A stretch of 64,000 nucleotides of DNA from Microtetraspora fusca (GCF_001570365.1 NZ_BBYK01000038.1:294787-358786); one strand, 5' to 3'. Counted from the first letter of the stretch, positions 7,407-17,096 are shown. Notes: generated by a model not told the origin, from the letters alone. Program-made: numbers and translations.

Positions 7407-7859
7407 GTGCCTGTCTACGCGGCCTACAGCAGCAACATGGATCCCAAGCAGATGGCTGAGCGGGCCCCGCATTCGCCGATGCGCGGCACCGGTTGGCTTT
7501 CGGGCTGGCGGCTGACCTTCGGCGGCGAGGACGTCGCCTGGGAGGGCGCGCTCGCCACGATCGTCGAGGACTCCGGTGACCAGGTCTTCGTCGTCCTGTA
7601 CGACGTTCCCGAGTGGGACGAGGCGTCGCTCGACCAGTGGACCGGCACGGAGCTGGGCTTCTACCGCAAGGTCCGGGTCCGGGTCGCGACGCTCGACGGC
7701 GACGTGCTGGCCTGGACGTACGTCCTCGACTCCTACGAGGGCGGCCTGCCGTCGGCCCGCCACCTCGGCATCATCGCGGACGCGGCGGAGAAGGCCGGGG
7801 CGCCGGACGACTACGTGAAGGATCTGCGGACCCGCCCTTGCAAGTCCCTGGGCGACTGA
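7407..7859 (+). CDS. Gamma-glutamylcyclotransferase-like protein
   Basis: This 150-residue protein opens with [13 protein letters not shown], the local equivalent of the YGSNM signature of gamma-glutamylcyclotransferase-fold proteins, followed by the usual beta-barrel pattern ([45 protein letters not shown]). The acidic residue in SYEGG is a candidate general acid/base. Family enzymes release 5-oxoproline from gamma-glutamyl peptides, but many members have uncertain substrates. It sits alone between lpdA and the purine phosphorylase gene. The GTG start lacks an RBS and is preceded by a -10-like box 7 nt upstream. Confidence 0.75.
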   Translation: MPVYAAYSSNMDPKQMAERAPHSPMRGTGWLSGWRLTFGGEDVAWEGALATIVEDSGDQVFVVLYDVPEWDEASLDQWTGTELGFYRKVRVRVATLDGDVLAWTYVLDSYEGGLPSARHLGIIADAAEKAGAPDDYVKDLRTRPCKSLGD

Positions 7860-8001
7860 GCGCCGCGGGCCTTCTGCCCGGTTCATCCCTTACCGTCGGG
7901 CCTCTCCGGTTTTGGCAGATGTCGCCAGATCTCGTCGCGCGGCGTCGAGCCCGCCGTTTTCTGGCGGGGGTGGTTCATCCGCTTCTGTACGCTCGGTGAA
8001 C

Positions 8002-8805
8002 GTGACCAACGACGCTTACGCACTGGCGGCAGAGGCCGCGGCCACCCTGAAGAACCTCACCGGCATCGGATCCTTCGACGTCGCCCTCGTCATGGGGTCG
8101 GGCTGGGTCCCGGCCGCGGACGCGATCGGCGAGACCGTCACCGAGTTCCCCGTGACGAAGCTGCCCGGCTTCGCCCCGCCCGCGGTCGCCGGGCACGCCG
8201 GCACGATCCGCGCGGTCAGGACGACGTCGGGGAAGAACGCCCTGATCCTGCTCGGCCGTACGCACCTGTACGAGGGCCGGGGCGTCGAGCCGGTGGTGCA
8301 CGGCGTGCGCACGGCCGTCGCCGCGGGGGTGGGCACGGTGGTCCTCACCAACGCCGCGGGCGGCCTGCGTCCCGAGACCCAGAACGTGGGCGACCCGGTC
8401 CTGATCAGCGACCACATCAACCTGACCGGCGCGAACCCGATCACCGGGGCCACCTTCATCGACCTGACCTCCGTGTACGCGCCCCGGCTGCGCGACCTCG
8501 CCCGCGAGGTGGACCCCTCCCTCGCCGAAGGCGTCTACGTGGCCTTCCGCGGCCCGACGTACGAGACCCCGGCGGAGATCCGGATGCTGCGCACGCTCGG
8601 CGGCGACCTGGTCGGCATGTCCACCGTGCTGGAGGCCGTCGCGGCCCGCGAGGCGGGGGCGGAGGTGCTCGGCATCTCGCTCGTGACCAACCCGGGCGCC
8701 GGCCTGGTCGGCGAGCCGCTCAACCACGAGGAGGTCCTGGAGGTGGGCCGCGCCACCGCGGCCCGGATGGGCGTGCTCCTCGCCAAGGTCGTCGACAAGC
8801 TGTAG
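8002..8805 (+). CDS. punA: Purine nucleoside phosphorylase
   Basis: The product is a 267-residue trimeric-type (class II, PNP/MTAP superfamily) phosphorylase that splits purine (deoxy)nucleosides with phosphate into base and (deoxy)ribose-1-phosphate. Visible signatures are [14 protein letters not shown] (phosphate loop), [10 protein letters not shown]-like [28 protein letters not shown] and [37 protein letters not shown] at 7996 is equally in frame, and neither start has a strong RBS; TACGCT lies 8 nt before 8002. The phosphomutase gene follows after 8 bp, so the two probably form an operon in which the mutase isomerises the sugar-1-phosphate. Confidence 0.92.
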   Translation: MTNDAYALAAEAAATLKNLTGIGSFDVALVMGSGWVPAADAIGETVTEFPVTKLPGFAPPAVAGHAGTIRAVRTTSGKNALILLGRTHLYEGRGVEPVVHGVRTAVAAGVGTVVLTNAAGGLRPETQNVGDPVLISDHINLTGANPITGATFIDLTSVYAPRLRDLAREVDPSLAEGVYVAFRGPTYETPAEIRMLRTLGGDLVGMSTVLEAVAAREAGAEVLGISLVTNPGAGLVGEPLNHEEVLEVGRATAARMGVLLAKVVDKL

Positions 8806-8813
8806 GGGCGTTC

Positions 8814-10457
8814 ATGAGCGATCTCATCCGGCGGGCGCGGGAGTGGCTGTCCCAGGACCCGGACCCGGAGACCCGCGCGGAGCTGGAGGCGCTCCTCGCC
8901 CGCGGCGACGAGGCCGAGCTGGCCTCCCGCTTCGGTTCCCGGCTGGAGTTCGGCACGGCCGGCCTGCGCGGTGAGCTGGGCGCGGGCCCGGCGCGGATGA
9001 ACCGGGTGACCGTGATGCGCGCCGCCGCCGGTCTGGCCCGCGTCCTCGGCCCCGGCCGGCACGTCGTGATCGGCTACGACGCGCGGCGCAACTCGGACGT
9101 GTTCGCCAGGGACACCGCCGCCGTGCTGACCGGCGCGGGCCTGCGCGCCTCCGTCATGGACGGCAGGTGGCCGACGCCCGTGCTGGCCTTCGCCGTACGC
9201 CACCTGGACGCGGACGCGGGCGTCATGGTCACCGCCTCGCACAACCCGCCCCGGGACAACGGCTACAAGGTCTACTGGGGAGACGGCGCCCAGATCGTGC
9301 CGCCGATCGACGCGGAGATCTCGCACGCGATCGACGCGGTCGGCCGGGTGGACGAGCTGCCGCTCGGCGACTCCTGGCAGACCCTCACCCACGAGGCGAT
9401 CGTCGTCCCCTACCTGCGGGCGCTGGCCGGCCTGCCGGTCGGCGACGCCCGGGACGTCCGCGTCGCGTACACGCCGTTGCACGGGGTCGGCGCGGAGACG
9501 CTCGCGGAGGCGTTCCGCGGCCTGGGCTTCGCGGTGCCGGAGATGGTCGCCGCGCAGCGCGACCCCGACCCGGACTTCCCGACCGTCGCCTTCCCCAACC
9601 CGGAGGAGCCGGGGGCGATGGACCTCACGCTCGGCCTCGCGGAGGAGATCGGCGCGGACATCGTCCTGGCCAACGATCCGGACGCCGACCGGTGCGCGGC
9701 CGGAGTGCCCCTCCCCGGCGGCGGCTACCGGATGCTCAGCGGCGACGAGCTGGGCTGCCTGCTGGCCGAGCACGTCCTGCGCGCCACCTCGGGCGACGAC
9801 CGCCTGGTCGCGACGACGATCGTCTCGTCGTCGCTGCTCGGCAAGATCGCCGCCGCGCACGGCGTACGGCACGCGGAGACGCTGACCGGCTTCAAATGGA
9901 TCATGAAGGCGGGTCCCGGCCTGATCTTCGGCTACGAGGAGGCGCTGGGATACAGCGTCGGCTCCGCCGCCGGGCTGCCCGTCCACGACAAGGACGGGAT
10001 CGGCGCGGCGCTCACCGTCGCGGGCCTGGCGGCGTCCGCCCGGCGGGACGGCAGGACGCTGCTCGACCTGCTCGACGAGCAGGCCCGCCGGTACGGCCTG
10101 CACGCCACCGGCCAGCTCTCCGTCCGGGTCGAGGACCTGTCGATCATCCAGCGGGCGATGGCCGGGCTGCGCGCGGCGCCGCCCGCCAAGCTCGGCGGCC
10201 GGGAGGTCGAGTCCGCCGAGGATCTCGCCGCGGGTCTGGGCGGGCTGCCCCCGACCGACGGCCTGCGGTACCGGCTCGCCGGGGGCGCCCGCGTGGTCGT
10301 CCGGCCGAGCGGCACCGAGCCGAAGCTCAAGTGCTACCTGGAGGTGGTCGTCCCGGTCACGGGGCCCGCGTCCGGGGACGTCGAGCGGGCGCGGTCGGCG
10401 GCCGCCGCCGACTTGGCCGCGCTCAAGGCGGACCTCGCCGCCGCGATCGGCGGGTAG
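8814..10457 (+). CDS. Phosphohexomutase (phosphoglucomutase/phosphomannomutase family)
   Basis: At 547 residues this is the length of the alpha-D-phosphohexomutase superfamily. It has the phosphoserine loop VTASHNPPRDNGYKVYWG, the metal-binding NDPDADRCA, the sugar-binding GYEEALGYSVG and the C-terminal phosphate loop RPSGTEPKLKCYLEV. It interconverts sugar 1- and 6-phosphates. Placement directly behind purine nucleoside phosphorylase suggests a role with ribose- or deoxyribose-1-phosphate (PGM2/phosphopentomutase-like) as well as hexoses, which is an inference. The gene ends at a convergent terminator region. Confidence 0.9.
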   Translation: MSDLIRRAREWLSQDPDPETRAELEALLARGDEAELASRFGSRLEFGTAGLRGELGAGPARMNRVTVMRAAAGLARVLGPGRHVVIGYDARRNSDVFARDTAAVLTGAGLRASVMDGRWPTPVLAFAVRHLDADAGVMVTASHNPPRDNGYKVYWGDGAQIVPPIDAEISHAIDAVGRVDELPLGDSWQTLTHEAIVVPYLRALAGLPVGDARDVRVAYTPLHGVGAETLAEAFRGLGFAVPEMVAAQRDPDPDFPTVAFPNPEEPGAMDLTLGLAEEIGADIVLANDPDADRCAAGVPLPGGGYRMLSGDELGCLLAEHVLRATSGDDRLVATTIVSSSLLGKIAAAHGVRHAETLTGFKWIMKAGPGLIFGYEEALGYSVGSAAGLPVHDKDGIGAALTVAGLAASARRDGRTLLDLLDEQARRYGLHATGQLSVRVEDLSIIQRAMAGLRAAPPAKLGGREVESAEDLAAGLGGLPPTDGLRYRLAGGARVVVRPSGTEPKLKCYLEVVVPVTGPASGDVERARSAAAADLAALKADLAAAIGG

Positions 10458-10464
10458 CGCCGGG

Positions 10465-10540
10465 CGTACGCGCGTAAAAGCGGGACCCGCGGGGCGTACG
10501 CGCGCAAGAGCAGGGCGCGTACGCCTGGCGAAGCGGGTCC
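10465..10540. repeat. Short degenerate repeats in a convergent intergenic region
   Basis: The motif GGCGTACGCGCG followed by (T/C)AA(A/G)AGC occurs twice about 30 bp apart (near 10465 and 10494), and a third partial copy of the palindromic core GCGTACGC follows near 10518. GCGGGACCCGC and GCGGGTCCCGG also occur between them. No gene is seen here. Confidence 0.5.
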
Positions 10541-10553
10541 CGGCAGGGATGTG

Positions 10554-10580
10554 GACGGCCGCCCGCGTGGGGCGGCCGTC
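10554..10580. terminator. Bidirectional hairpin between convergent genes
   Basis: A perfect 11-bp stem (GACGGCCGCCC/GGGCGGCCGTC) with a GCGTG loop sits between the phosphomutase and PH-domain gene ends. Confidence 0.65.
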
Positions 10581-10588
10581 ACCGCGGC

Positions 10589-11158
10589 TCAGGCCAGGGC
10601 GATGGTCACCACGACGAGAGCGACCGCGGCCGCGAGGCCGGCGATCGCCACGGGCGACCACGACATGCTGGTCGCCCCCGAGGCGTCCCGCTTGCGCAGC
10701 ACCGCCATCTCGGAGAGCTGCTGCGCCACCCAGTCGGCGTGCGTGCGGCCCGCCGCGGCCGCCTCGTGCGGCCGCTGCTCGGACGCCTGTGCCTTGCTCG
10801 CCCGGCGGATCGCCTTGGCCCGCTCGCGGGCGCTCGGCTGGGGGCTCCAGCACCGGACGGTCGTGTCACCGGCGACGATCACGATCGCGTTGGAGACCTG
10901 TACCTCGTCCACCGAGTTCCACGGCACGTACGCGGTGCGGAACGGGTTGCGGACCCGGACGCCGCCCTCCTCCGGAATGATCGCCGGGCGCAGCGCCAAC
11001 AGCCCGACGAACACGGTGATGACGCCGAGCACCGCACCCGCGATCAGCGCGGACGGCATGCTGCCGCGGGAGATCAGGTCCCAGGCGTTCCAGGCCGCGA
11101 AGACGATCCACGCCCACCCGAAGACCCACGCCAGCTTGGAGCGGAAAACCTGTTTCAT
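10589..11158 (-). CDS. PH-domain membrane protein
   Basis: The 189-residue protein has two N-terminal TM helices (about 8-28 and 37-58), a small bacterial PH-like domain ([42 protein letters not shown], ~60-105), a charged helical segment and a C-terminal TM helix. The pattern '[13 protein letters not shown]' is typical of the bPH_6 type found in actinobacteria. Its ATG overlaps the stop of adenosine deaminase (ATGA), so it is translated from the same message. The function is unknown; the PH fold may bind lipids or peptides at the inner membrane face. Confidence 0.75.
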   Translation of the reverse strand: MKQVFRSKLAWVFGWAWIVFAAWNAWDLISRGSMPSALIAGAVLGVITVFVGLLALRPAIIPEEGGVRVRNPFRTAYVPWNSVDEVQVSNAIVIVAGDTTVRCWSPQPSARERAKAIRRASKAQASEQRPHEAAAAGRTHADWVAQQLSEMAVLRKRDASGATSMSWSPVAIAGLAAAVALVVVTIALA

Positions 11159-12243
11159 GCCTGCCACTTAAGTCGGGCGAAACCCGGCTTGATCACACCG
11201 TTGATCAGCGCGAGCCTCTCGTCGAAGGGGATGAACGCCGACTTCATCGCGTTGACCGTGAACCACTGCAGGTCGTCCCAGCCGTAGCCGAAGGCGTCCA
11301 CCAGCTTGGCGAACTCCCCGGTCACGCTGGTCGCGCTCATCAGCCGGTTGTCGGTGTTGACCGTGACCCGGAAGTTCAGCCGGCGCAGCAGCCCGATGGG
11401 GTGCTCCGCGATGGACGGCGCGGCCCCGGTCTGCAGGTTCGACGTCGGGCACATCTCCAGCGGGATGCGCTTGTCCCGGACGTACGCGGCCAGTCTGCCG
11501 AGCTTGGCCTCGCCGTCGTCGGACAGCGTGATGTCGTCGATGATCCGGACGCCGTGGCCGAGCCGGTCGGCCCCGCACCACTGGATGGCCTGCCAGATCG
11601 AGGGCAGCCCGAACGCCTCGCCCGCGTGGATGGTGAAGTGGGCGTTCTCCCGCTGGAGATACTCGAAGGCGTCGAGGTGGCGGGTGGGCGGGTGGCCCGC
11701 CTCGGCTCCCGCGATGTCGAACCCGACCACGCCCGCGTCGCGGTAGCGCACGGCCAGCTCGGCGATCTCCATCGAGCGGGCCTGGTGCCGCATCGCGGTC
11801 AGCAGCGTGCCGACCCTGATCCTCGGAGTGCCGTCGGGACCGAGCGAGCCGATCCGGAAGCCCTCGATGACCGCTTCCACGACCTCGTCCAGCGAGAGGC
11901 CGCCCGAGGTGTGCTGCTCGGGCGCGTACCGGACCTCGGCGTAGACGACGCCGTCGTCGGCGAGGTCCTCGGCGCACTCGGCGGCGACCCGGACGAGCGC
12001 CTCACGGGTCTGCATGACCCCGACGGTGTGGTCGAACGTCTCCAGGTAGCGTTCGAGCGATCCCGAGTCGGACGCCTCCTGGAACCAGGCGGCGAGGTTC
12101 GCGGGGTCGGTGGACGGCAGCCTGCCGTAGCCGGTGTCGCGGGCGATATCGATGATCGTCTCGGTGCGCAGGCCCCCGTCGAGGTGGTCGTGCAGCAGGA
12201 CCTTGGGCGCCTGGCGGATCTGCTCCCTTGTCAGGGTGTTCAC
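11155..12243 (-). CDS. add: Adenosine deaminase
   Basis: This 362-residue metal-dependent hydrolase deaminates adenosine and deoxyadenosine to (deoxy)inosine. Visible metal and catalytic motifs are HDHLDGGLR (HxH), FTIHAGE (His/Glu), LGHGVRI and VNTDNRLMS, where the usual second Asp is Asn, a substitution I recall as common in actinobacterial Add. The start GTG 12243 has GGGGGAG 7 nt upstream, and the frame's 47 upstream codons look non-coding. Its product feeds purine nucleoside phosphorylase encoded 2.3 kb away on the other strand. The PH-domain gene follows with a 4-bp overlap. Confidence 0.93.
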   Translation of the reverse strand: MNTLTREQIRQAPKVLLHDHLDGGLRTETIIDIARDTGYGRLPSTDPANLAAWFQEASDSGSLERYLETFDHTVGVMQTREALVRVAAECAEDLADDGVVYAEVRYAPEQHTSGGLSLDEVVEAVIEGFRIGSLGPDGTPRIRVGTLLTAMRHQARSMEIAELAVRYRDAGVVGFDIAGAEAGHPPTRHLDAFEYLQRENAHFTIHAGEAFGLPSIWQAIQWCGADRLGHGVRIIDDITLSDDGEAKLGRLAAYVRDKRIPLEMCPTSNLQTGAAPSIAEHPIGLLRRLNFRVTVNTDNRLMSATSVTGEFAKLVDAFGYGWDDLQWFTVNAMKSAFIPFDERLALINGVIKPGFARLKWQA

Positions 12244-12352
12244 GCGCGCTCCCCCGCCCGCCGGGCGAAACCGGTCCGCCCGCTCGTGTCCGCGGCCTCG
12301 ATATGACCGCTGCGTCGCTCGCTCATCGCTTGTCGTCACTCCTCCGCGCCCG

Positions 12353-12378
12353 GCGGCGCCCGACCCCCCGGGCGCCGC
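12353..12378. terminator. GC hairpin between the cupin gene and add
   Basis: A 10-bp stem (GCGGCGCCCG/CGGGCGCCGC) with a 6-nt loop lies downstream of the cupin gene and upstream of add; it may terminate the cupin transcript. Confidence 0.5.
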
Positions 12379-12439
12379 GTTCACTCATCTCGGCATCCTA
12401 TGCCACCTGCGAAAACACGGATCATGCACTGTTTGCCGA

Positions 12440-12796
12440 TTATGCGTCGTCGCGGTTGGCAGTCTCGGGCGAGAACGCCGGGAGGCACACGGCCACGTAC
12501 TCGGCCCCGGACGGCCCGGAGCGATAGCGGATCTTCTCGCCCGGCTCGCTGACGAACGCCTGACCCGCCTCGACCTCGGTGACGCCGCCCTCGCGCTCGA
12601 TGATCACCGAGCCCTTGAGCACGAGGGTGTACTCGGCGAACTCCGGTGTCTGCGGGGGCTCCTCCCACTCCGGGGGAGCCTGCATGTGCGCGATCGAGAC
12701 CCGCTCGTCGCCGCTGTTGACCCGTCCGACGTACTCGTCGATGACCTTTCCGCCCGGGACCGGGATCCGGGTGGCTGCGTCGATCTTCCGTACCAT
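12440..12796 (-). CDS. Small cupin-domain protein
   Basis: This 118-residue single-domain cupin has the beta-barrel pattern EWEEPPQTPEFAEYTLVLKGSVIIEREGGVTEVEAGQAFVSEPGEKIRY. The first metal-site histidines of classical cupins are not obvious (AHMQAPPEW...E), so metal binding is uncertain. It starts 13 bp after the AMIN-like lipoprotein gene and is probably co-transcribed with it. No substrate can be assigned. Confidence 0.75.
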   Translation of the reverse strand: MVRKIDAATRIPVPGGKVIDEYVGRVNSGDERVSIAHMQAPPEWEEPPQTPEFAEYTLVLKGSVIIEREGGVTEVEAGQAFVSEPGEKIRYRSGPSGAEYVAVCLPAFSPETANRDDA

Positions 12797-12809
12797 GTGT
12801 CCCAGTCTG

Positions 12810-13487
12810 TCAGTGGGCCACGTCGATGACGATCCTGGACGGCCCCGACTGCGCCAGCACCCGGAAACCGGCCTTGCGGGCGAGCACGAGGCCGACGCTG
12901 ACGACGCCCTCGAAGTCGCCGTTGTTCACGATGTGCCGGACGTTCGGCAGGTTGGCCGCGACCTTGCGGGGGCCCTTCCAGGTCGCGTTGCCCGCGCTGT
13001 CGTGCGCGGCCGCCGGGGTGAGACGCACCTGGAGGTACGCCCCGCCCGTGAGGCCGACCGGTTCGCCTGACGCGTCGTACGTCAGCGCGTCCGTCCAGCC
13101 GACGGAGTAGCCGGTCGTCGGGCCGGCGAGGTCGATCACGACGCGGTCGAAACCCGCATGCCGGGCGAACCTGACCCCGGTCACCGTGGGGCGCTTGGCC
13201 GGGTTGCGGGACACGGTGACCGGCTTGGTGCTCGTGGGCGGCGCGGGCTCGCCCGGCTTGGCCACCGGATTCCCGCTGGCGGCTGCGGCGTTTCCCGTGG
13301 GCGTGCCGGTCGCGGCGGCCGGGGCGGCGCTCTCCCGCCCGGCTCCGGTCCCCGTGGAGGCGACCGTGGCGGTGGTGTCTCCGGCGATCCCACCGCTCGC
13401 GCCGTTCGCGGCCGTCGTCGCACTCCCGCAGGCGAGAGTGGCGGCGATCGGCACGATGGCGAGAGCCAGGGCGCGCGACGTCTTCAT
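12810..13487 (-). CDS. Lipoprotein with AMIN-like domain
   Basis: The 225-residue protein has a lipoprotein signal (MKTSRALALAIVPIAATLAC, lipid-modified Cys 20), a long Ala/Thr/Gly/Pro linker to about residue 95, and a C-terminal domain with the AMIN-like pattern GVRFARHAGFDRVVIDLAGP...YSVGW and GFRVLAQSGPSRIVIDVAH. AMIN-type domains sit on the outer membrane face and often bind peptidoglycan or target cell-wall proteins. The start has AGGAGA upstream. The cupin gene follows at 13 bp. Confidence 0.75.
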   Translation of the reverse strand: MKTSRALALAIVPIAATLACGSATTAANGASGGIAGDTTATVASTGTGAGRESAAPAAATGTPTGNAAAASGNPVAKPGEPAPPTSTKPVTVSRNPAKRPTVTGVRFARHAGFDRVVIDLAGPTTGYSVGWTDALTYDASGEPVGLTGGAYLQVRLTPAAAHDSAGNATWKGPRKVAANLPNVRHIVNNGDFEGVVSVGLVLARKAGFRVLAQSGPSRIVIDVAH

Positions 13488-13655
13488 GGCGGTTCTCCTG
13501 TCGAACGTTCCACTGCGGCCGGATGTGATTGCGTGCCACCCGATTAGACGTATCTGCCGGGCCCGGAGTTCGGAACTCCGTTAATGTGGCCGCCGTACGC
13601 ATCGCATATTGCGAAATATCGGCAACTGTCCGCCCGGCACCAGTGGAGGGCACCG

Positions 13656-15518
13656 ATGAGCTCCGAGGGCGCCCTGGGCGGGTTGCAGGGGTTCGACGCG
13701 TTCACCGCCGACCAGGCCCAGCCGCTGGCGCGTACGGCCCTGCTGCTCACGGGGAACCGGTGGACCGCGCGGGCCCTCGTGGTCGACGTCCTGACCAGGA
13801 TCGCGCTCACCTGGCCCGCCGTCCGCTGGGCCAGGCCCGCCGACTCGGCCCGCCAGGAGCTCTTCGCGTCCTTCCTGACGTCGCCCCCCGGCGTGAGGGG
13901 TCCCGCCGCCCAGAGCCTGGACGTCCTCGGTGTCGGCCCGCCGACGTTCAGGGACGCCATGGGGGCGCTGCCGCCGTCGCGCCGCGCGCTGGTCGTGGCG
14001 CGCTTCCACGAGGGGGTGCCGGAGGCCGAGGCCGCCGCGCTGTGCCGTACCGATCCGGGGACGGCGCGGGCCGAGATCGCGGCGGCCGTCGCGGAGCTGC
14101 GCGTCCACGTTTCGGGTCTCGTGACGCGGGAGACGGAGGCCGCGCCCGCGCCGGAGCCCGACACCGCAGGGTGGGCGACGACCTGGGCCTCGCCGACCCC
14201 GGAGCAGGAGACGCCCCCGCAGCACTCCTGGACCTCGGTGCCGTCGTCGGTGCTCCCCTGGGCCGGCGGGACCGCCGCGCCGGACGCCGCCGGAGCCGCG
14301 GATCTCGGCCCGGAGGGCGAGGCGCTGCGTCGCGCGCTGGACGCCCTCGCCTCCGAGATGCCGCCCGTGGGCGACGTCTTCGACCAGATCGTGGGGGCCA
14401 CGCGGCCGCGCCGCTCCACCCGACGCTCCCTCGTCACCGGCGTGTCCATGACCGTGGCCGCCCTCGTGATCGTGGCCGCGGTCGTCGGCACGGCCGTCCT
14501 GGTCGGCACGCTCAACGAAGGGTCCGACCACACCGCCGAGGGCCCGTACGCCACCCCCTACGAGATGCCGGACGAGGACGACTCGTCCGGTGACATGCTC
14601 CCCTCCACGGTGGACGCCCCCATCCGGTACGCCTACCGGGCCCGCTGCCTGGTGGACGACACCGAGGAGGGCCGGTGCTTCGAGTGGCGCGTGGTCACCA
14701 CCGAGGGGCGGCAGTACTTGATCTATGACGCGGGCGTCAAAACCGACCCCGGCGGGAACCAGTTGCTCGTGATCAGCCCCGACGGGAACAACATCGCCTA
14801 CTACAACACCTCCTGGTCGGACTTCGTGGTCATCGATCGGCGGCACTCGGTGCCTGAGGGCGGCGAGCTCGTCGAGGTCGGGCAGCGGCTCACCAAGGAC
14901 GCGTCGCTGGCGATGTCGCCGTCGGGCCGCTGGCTGGCGGCGGGGTTCGGCACCGACGGGCGGGCCCGGCCGACCCGGGTGCGCGACTTCACCCGGCGCC
15001 ACAACTGGACGCTGCCGCGCAGGCTCAACGTCCTCGCGGTGGCCGACGACGGCACGGTCACGGGAACGATCGGCCAGGTCGGCGCCGGGAGGCCGGTCGA
15101 TCTCGTGCGGATGCGTCCGAACGGCCGGCTGCTGAGCCGGATGCGCCTGGACGCCCCGCTGCTCACCCCCGGCCTGCCCGTGGCCGCCGTCGCGTCCCCC
15201 GGCGGGCGCACCCTGGCGGTGGTCAGCGAGGTCACCCGCCCGGGGAGGGGCGCCGCGGTCCGGGTGGCGACGGTGGACGCCGTCGCGGGCCGGGTCCGCG
15301 GGAGCTGCCTGGCCTCGCTGCCGCCGGGCACCGAGGTCCGCCGCGTCCACGGCTGGGGAAACGACCACGAGGTGGTCGTCGAGACCGGCCCCTCGTCCCG
15401 GAAGAGCGACCGCGTCTCCTCCGCGACCGCCGTCGAGGTGCGGTCGTGCCGCCTCCGCGACGTCGCCCTCGACGGCCGGGCCGAGGCCCACCCCCACTGG
15501 GCCCTGGGCGCACTCTGA
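13656..15518 (+). CDS. Sigma-factor-like domain fused to a TM helix and an extracytoplasmic propeller-like region
   Basis: The 620-residue protein starts at ATG 13656 with GGAGGG 6 nt upstream. Residues ~12-155 resemble a divergent ECF sigma region: a sigma-2-like helix set (TADQAQPLARTALLLTGNRWTARALVVDVLTRIALTW) and a sigma-4-like block (ALPPSRRALVVARFHEGVPEAEAAALCRTDPGTARAEIAAAVAELR). An acidic/Pro linker follows, then a TM helix at 259-284 and ~335 residues outside the membrane with repeated blade-like strands (LLVISPDGNNIAYYN, SLAMSPSGRWLAAGFG, VAAVASPGGRTLAVVSE), suggesting a beta-propeller. Whether the first domain still binds polymerase or DNA is unknown. The divergent AMIN gene lies 168 bp upstream. 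Confidence 0.7.
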   Translation: MSSEGALGGLQGFDAFTADQAQPLARTALLLTGNRWTARALVVDVLTRIALTWPAVRWARPADSARQELFASFLTSPPGVRGPAAQSLDVLGVGPPTFRDAMGALPPSRRALVVARFHEGVPEAEAAALCRTDPGTARAEIAAAVAELRVHVSGLVTRETEAAPAPEPDTAGWATTWASPTPEQETPPQHSWTSVPSSVLPWAGGTAAPDAAGAADLGPEGEALRRALDALASEMPPVGDVFDQIVGATRPRRSTRRSLVTGVSMTVAALVIVAAVVGTAVLVGTLNEGSDHTAEGPYATPYEMPDEDDSSGDMLPSTVDAPIRYAYRARCLVDDTEEGRCFEWRVVTTEGRQYLIYDAGVKTDPGGNQLLVISPDGNNIAYYNTSWSDFVVIDRRHSVPEGGELVEVGQRLTKDASLAMSPSGRWLAAGFGTDGRARPTRVRDFTRRHNWTLPRRLNVLAVADDGTVTGTIGQVGAGRPVDLVRMRPNGRLLSRMRLDAPLLTPGLPVAAVASPGGRTLAVVSEVTRPGRGAAVRVATVDAVAGRVRGSCLASLPPGTEVRRVHGWGNDHEVVVETGPSSRKSDRVSSATAVEVRSCRLRDVALDGRAEAHPHWALGAL

Positions 15519-15620
15519 TCACCCGCACGTTCTCGCGTTTTGTCGGCTTGATCAGCGAGGCCGAGGGTGGCGAGGCAACGGCCGAGATCGTGGTTCTGGC
15601 GATGTAGTACGAGAACACGC

Positions 15621-15654
15621 GTGAGGGGCGCTTCCCCCGTGGAGCGCCCCTCAC
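15621..15654. terminator. Strong convergent terminator hairpin
   Basis: A perfect 12-bp stem (GTGAGGGGCGCT/AGCGCCCCTCAC) with a 10-nt loop lies between the sigma-like fusion gene and the MFS gene. Confidence 0.75.
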
Positions 15655-15660
15655 CCGCTG

Positions 15661-17088
15661 TCAGACCGTTTCGAGGACCTGCTCCGCGGCGGCGGTCGCC
15701 GTACCGGACCGGGAGCGGGAGCGGAACCGCAGGCCGCTCACCGCGACGGCCAGGCCGAGCAGGGCGAACAGGGCCGAGACGATGATCGCCGAACGGAAGG
15801 CGCCGATGGGGTCGGCCGTCGAGCCGGAGGTCAGGACCGCCGTCACGATGGCCAGCACCACCGCGCCGCCGACCTGGCCGGACGTGTTGAGCAGGCCGGA
15901 GGCGAGTCCCTGCTCGTCGTCGGACACGCCGTTGGTGGCCTGGATGTTGAGCGACGGGAAGGAGAGCCCGAACGCGATCCCGAGCAGCGCCATCCCGGGC
16001 AGGATCATGGTGGCGAGGCTGGGGTGCGCGTCCAGCCGCAGGAACATCGCGTAGCCCGCCAGCAGCGCGACCGAGCCGAGCGCGATGAGCCGCCCGGTGC
16101 CGTACCGGTCGGCGAGGTCGCCCATCTTGGTCGAGCTGACCGCGACCAGCAGCCCGGCGGGCAGGAACGCCAGCGCGGTCTCCAGCGCCGACCAGCCGAG
16201 CAGGTTCTGGAAGTACTGCATGGCCACGAACTGGAAGCCGACGTACGAGCCGAACAGGATGACCAGCCCGATGTTGGCCCGGACCAGCGGCGCGGAGCGC
16301 AGGATGCCGAGGCGGACCAGCGGGTGCCGGACCCGGCGCTCCAGCCACACGAACAGCCCGAACAGCGCGGCCACGGCGATCGCGGAGAGCGCGGTCCGCC
16401 AGAGCGGCACGTCCGGCGCCTGGACCACGGTGAAGACCAGGAGCAGCATCGCCGCGGTGATCGTGACCGCGCCGAGGATGTCGTGGCCGCCCTCACCGCG
16501 CTCGTCGGAGCGGGGCAGCAGCCGGAGGCCGGCGACCAGGGCCACGATCGCCACCGGGACGGGCATCAGGAAGGTCCAGCGCCAGCCGAGCTCGGTCAGC
16601 AGGCCGGAGAGCACGAGTCCGAGGGAGAAGCCGCTCGCGCCGCAGGCGGTGAAGATGCTCAGCGCGCGGTTCCTGGCCGGCCCCTCGGCGAAGGTCGTGG
16701 TGATGATCGACAGCGCCGCGGGGGCGGTGAAGGCAGCACTCATGCCCTTGATGAAGCGCGCCGCGATCAGCAGCGCGCCGTCGTTCATCAGCCCGCCGAG
16801 CAGGGACGCGACGGCGAAGACGGCCAGTGCGATGAGGAAGACCCGGCGGCGGCCGAGCAGGTCGGCGGTGCGGCCCCCGAGCAGGAGCAGGCCGCCGTAG
16901 CCGAGCACGTACCCGCTCACTACCCACTGGAGGGCGGAGGTGGACATGCCGAGGTCGGCCTGGATGGAGGGTAGGGCCACTCCCACCATCGACACGTCGA
17001 GGGCGTCGAGGAAGACGACTGCGCAAAGAACGCTGAGCGCACCCCACAGGGGCGCCCCCCAGCGCTCGCTCGTTCTGGAGGAGGTCAT
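15661..17088 (-). CDS. MFS drug/proton antiporter (DHA2, EmrB/QacA type)
   Basis: About 475 residues with 14 predicted TM helices. Motif A is present as GGRTADLLGRRRVF, the antiporter motif C region lies at SGFSLGLVLSGLLTELGWRWTF, and VVFLDALDVSMVGVALPSIQADLG is the usual DHA2 opening. It should export lipophilic or drug-like compounds using proton motive force. I chose ATG 17088: TAATGT lies 8 nt upstream and TTGTGC a further 18 nt, so the message would be almost leaderless; ATGs at 17100 and 17115 are alternatives. The divergent MarR gene and the palindrome between -35 and -10 point to MarR control. Confidence 0.88.
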   Translation of the reverse strand: MTSSRTSERWGAPLWGALSVLCAVVFLDALDVSMVGVALPSIQADLGMSTSALQWVVSGYVLGYGGLLLLGGRTADLLGRRRVFLIALAVFAVASLLGGLMNDGALLIAARFIKGMSAAFTAPAALSIITTTFAEGPARNRALSIFTACGASGFSLGLVLSGLLTELGWRWTFLMPVPVAIVALVAGLRLLPRSDERGEGGHDILGAVTITAAMLLLVFTVVQAPDVPLWRTALSAIAVAALFGLFVWLERRVRHPLVRLGILRSAPLVRANIGLVILFGSYVGFQFVAMQYFQNLLGWSALETALAFLPAGLLVAVSSTKMGDLADRYGTGRLIALGSVALLAGYAMFLRLDAHPSLATMILPGMALLGIAFGLSFPSLNIQATNGVSDDEQGLASGLLNTSGQVGGAVVLAIVTAVLTSGSTADPIGAFRSAIIVSALFALLGLAVAVSGLRFRSRSRSGTATAAAEQVLETV

Positions 17089-17096
17089 GGCGGGAG

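Noticed and set aside
8535-10853. A 772-codon minus-strand open frame
   Set aside because: It is antisense to punA and the phosphohexomutase gene, with no recognisable domain.
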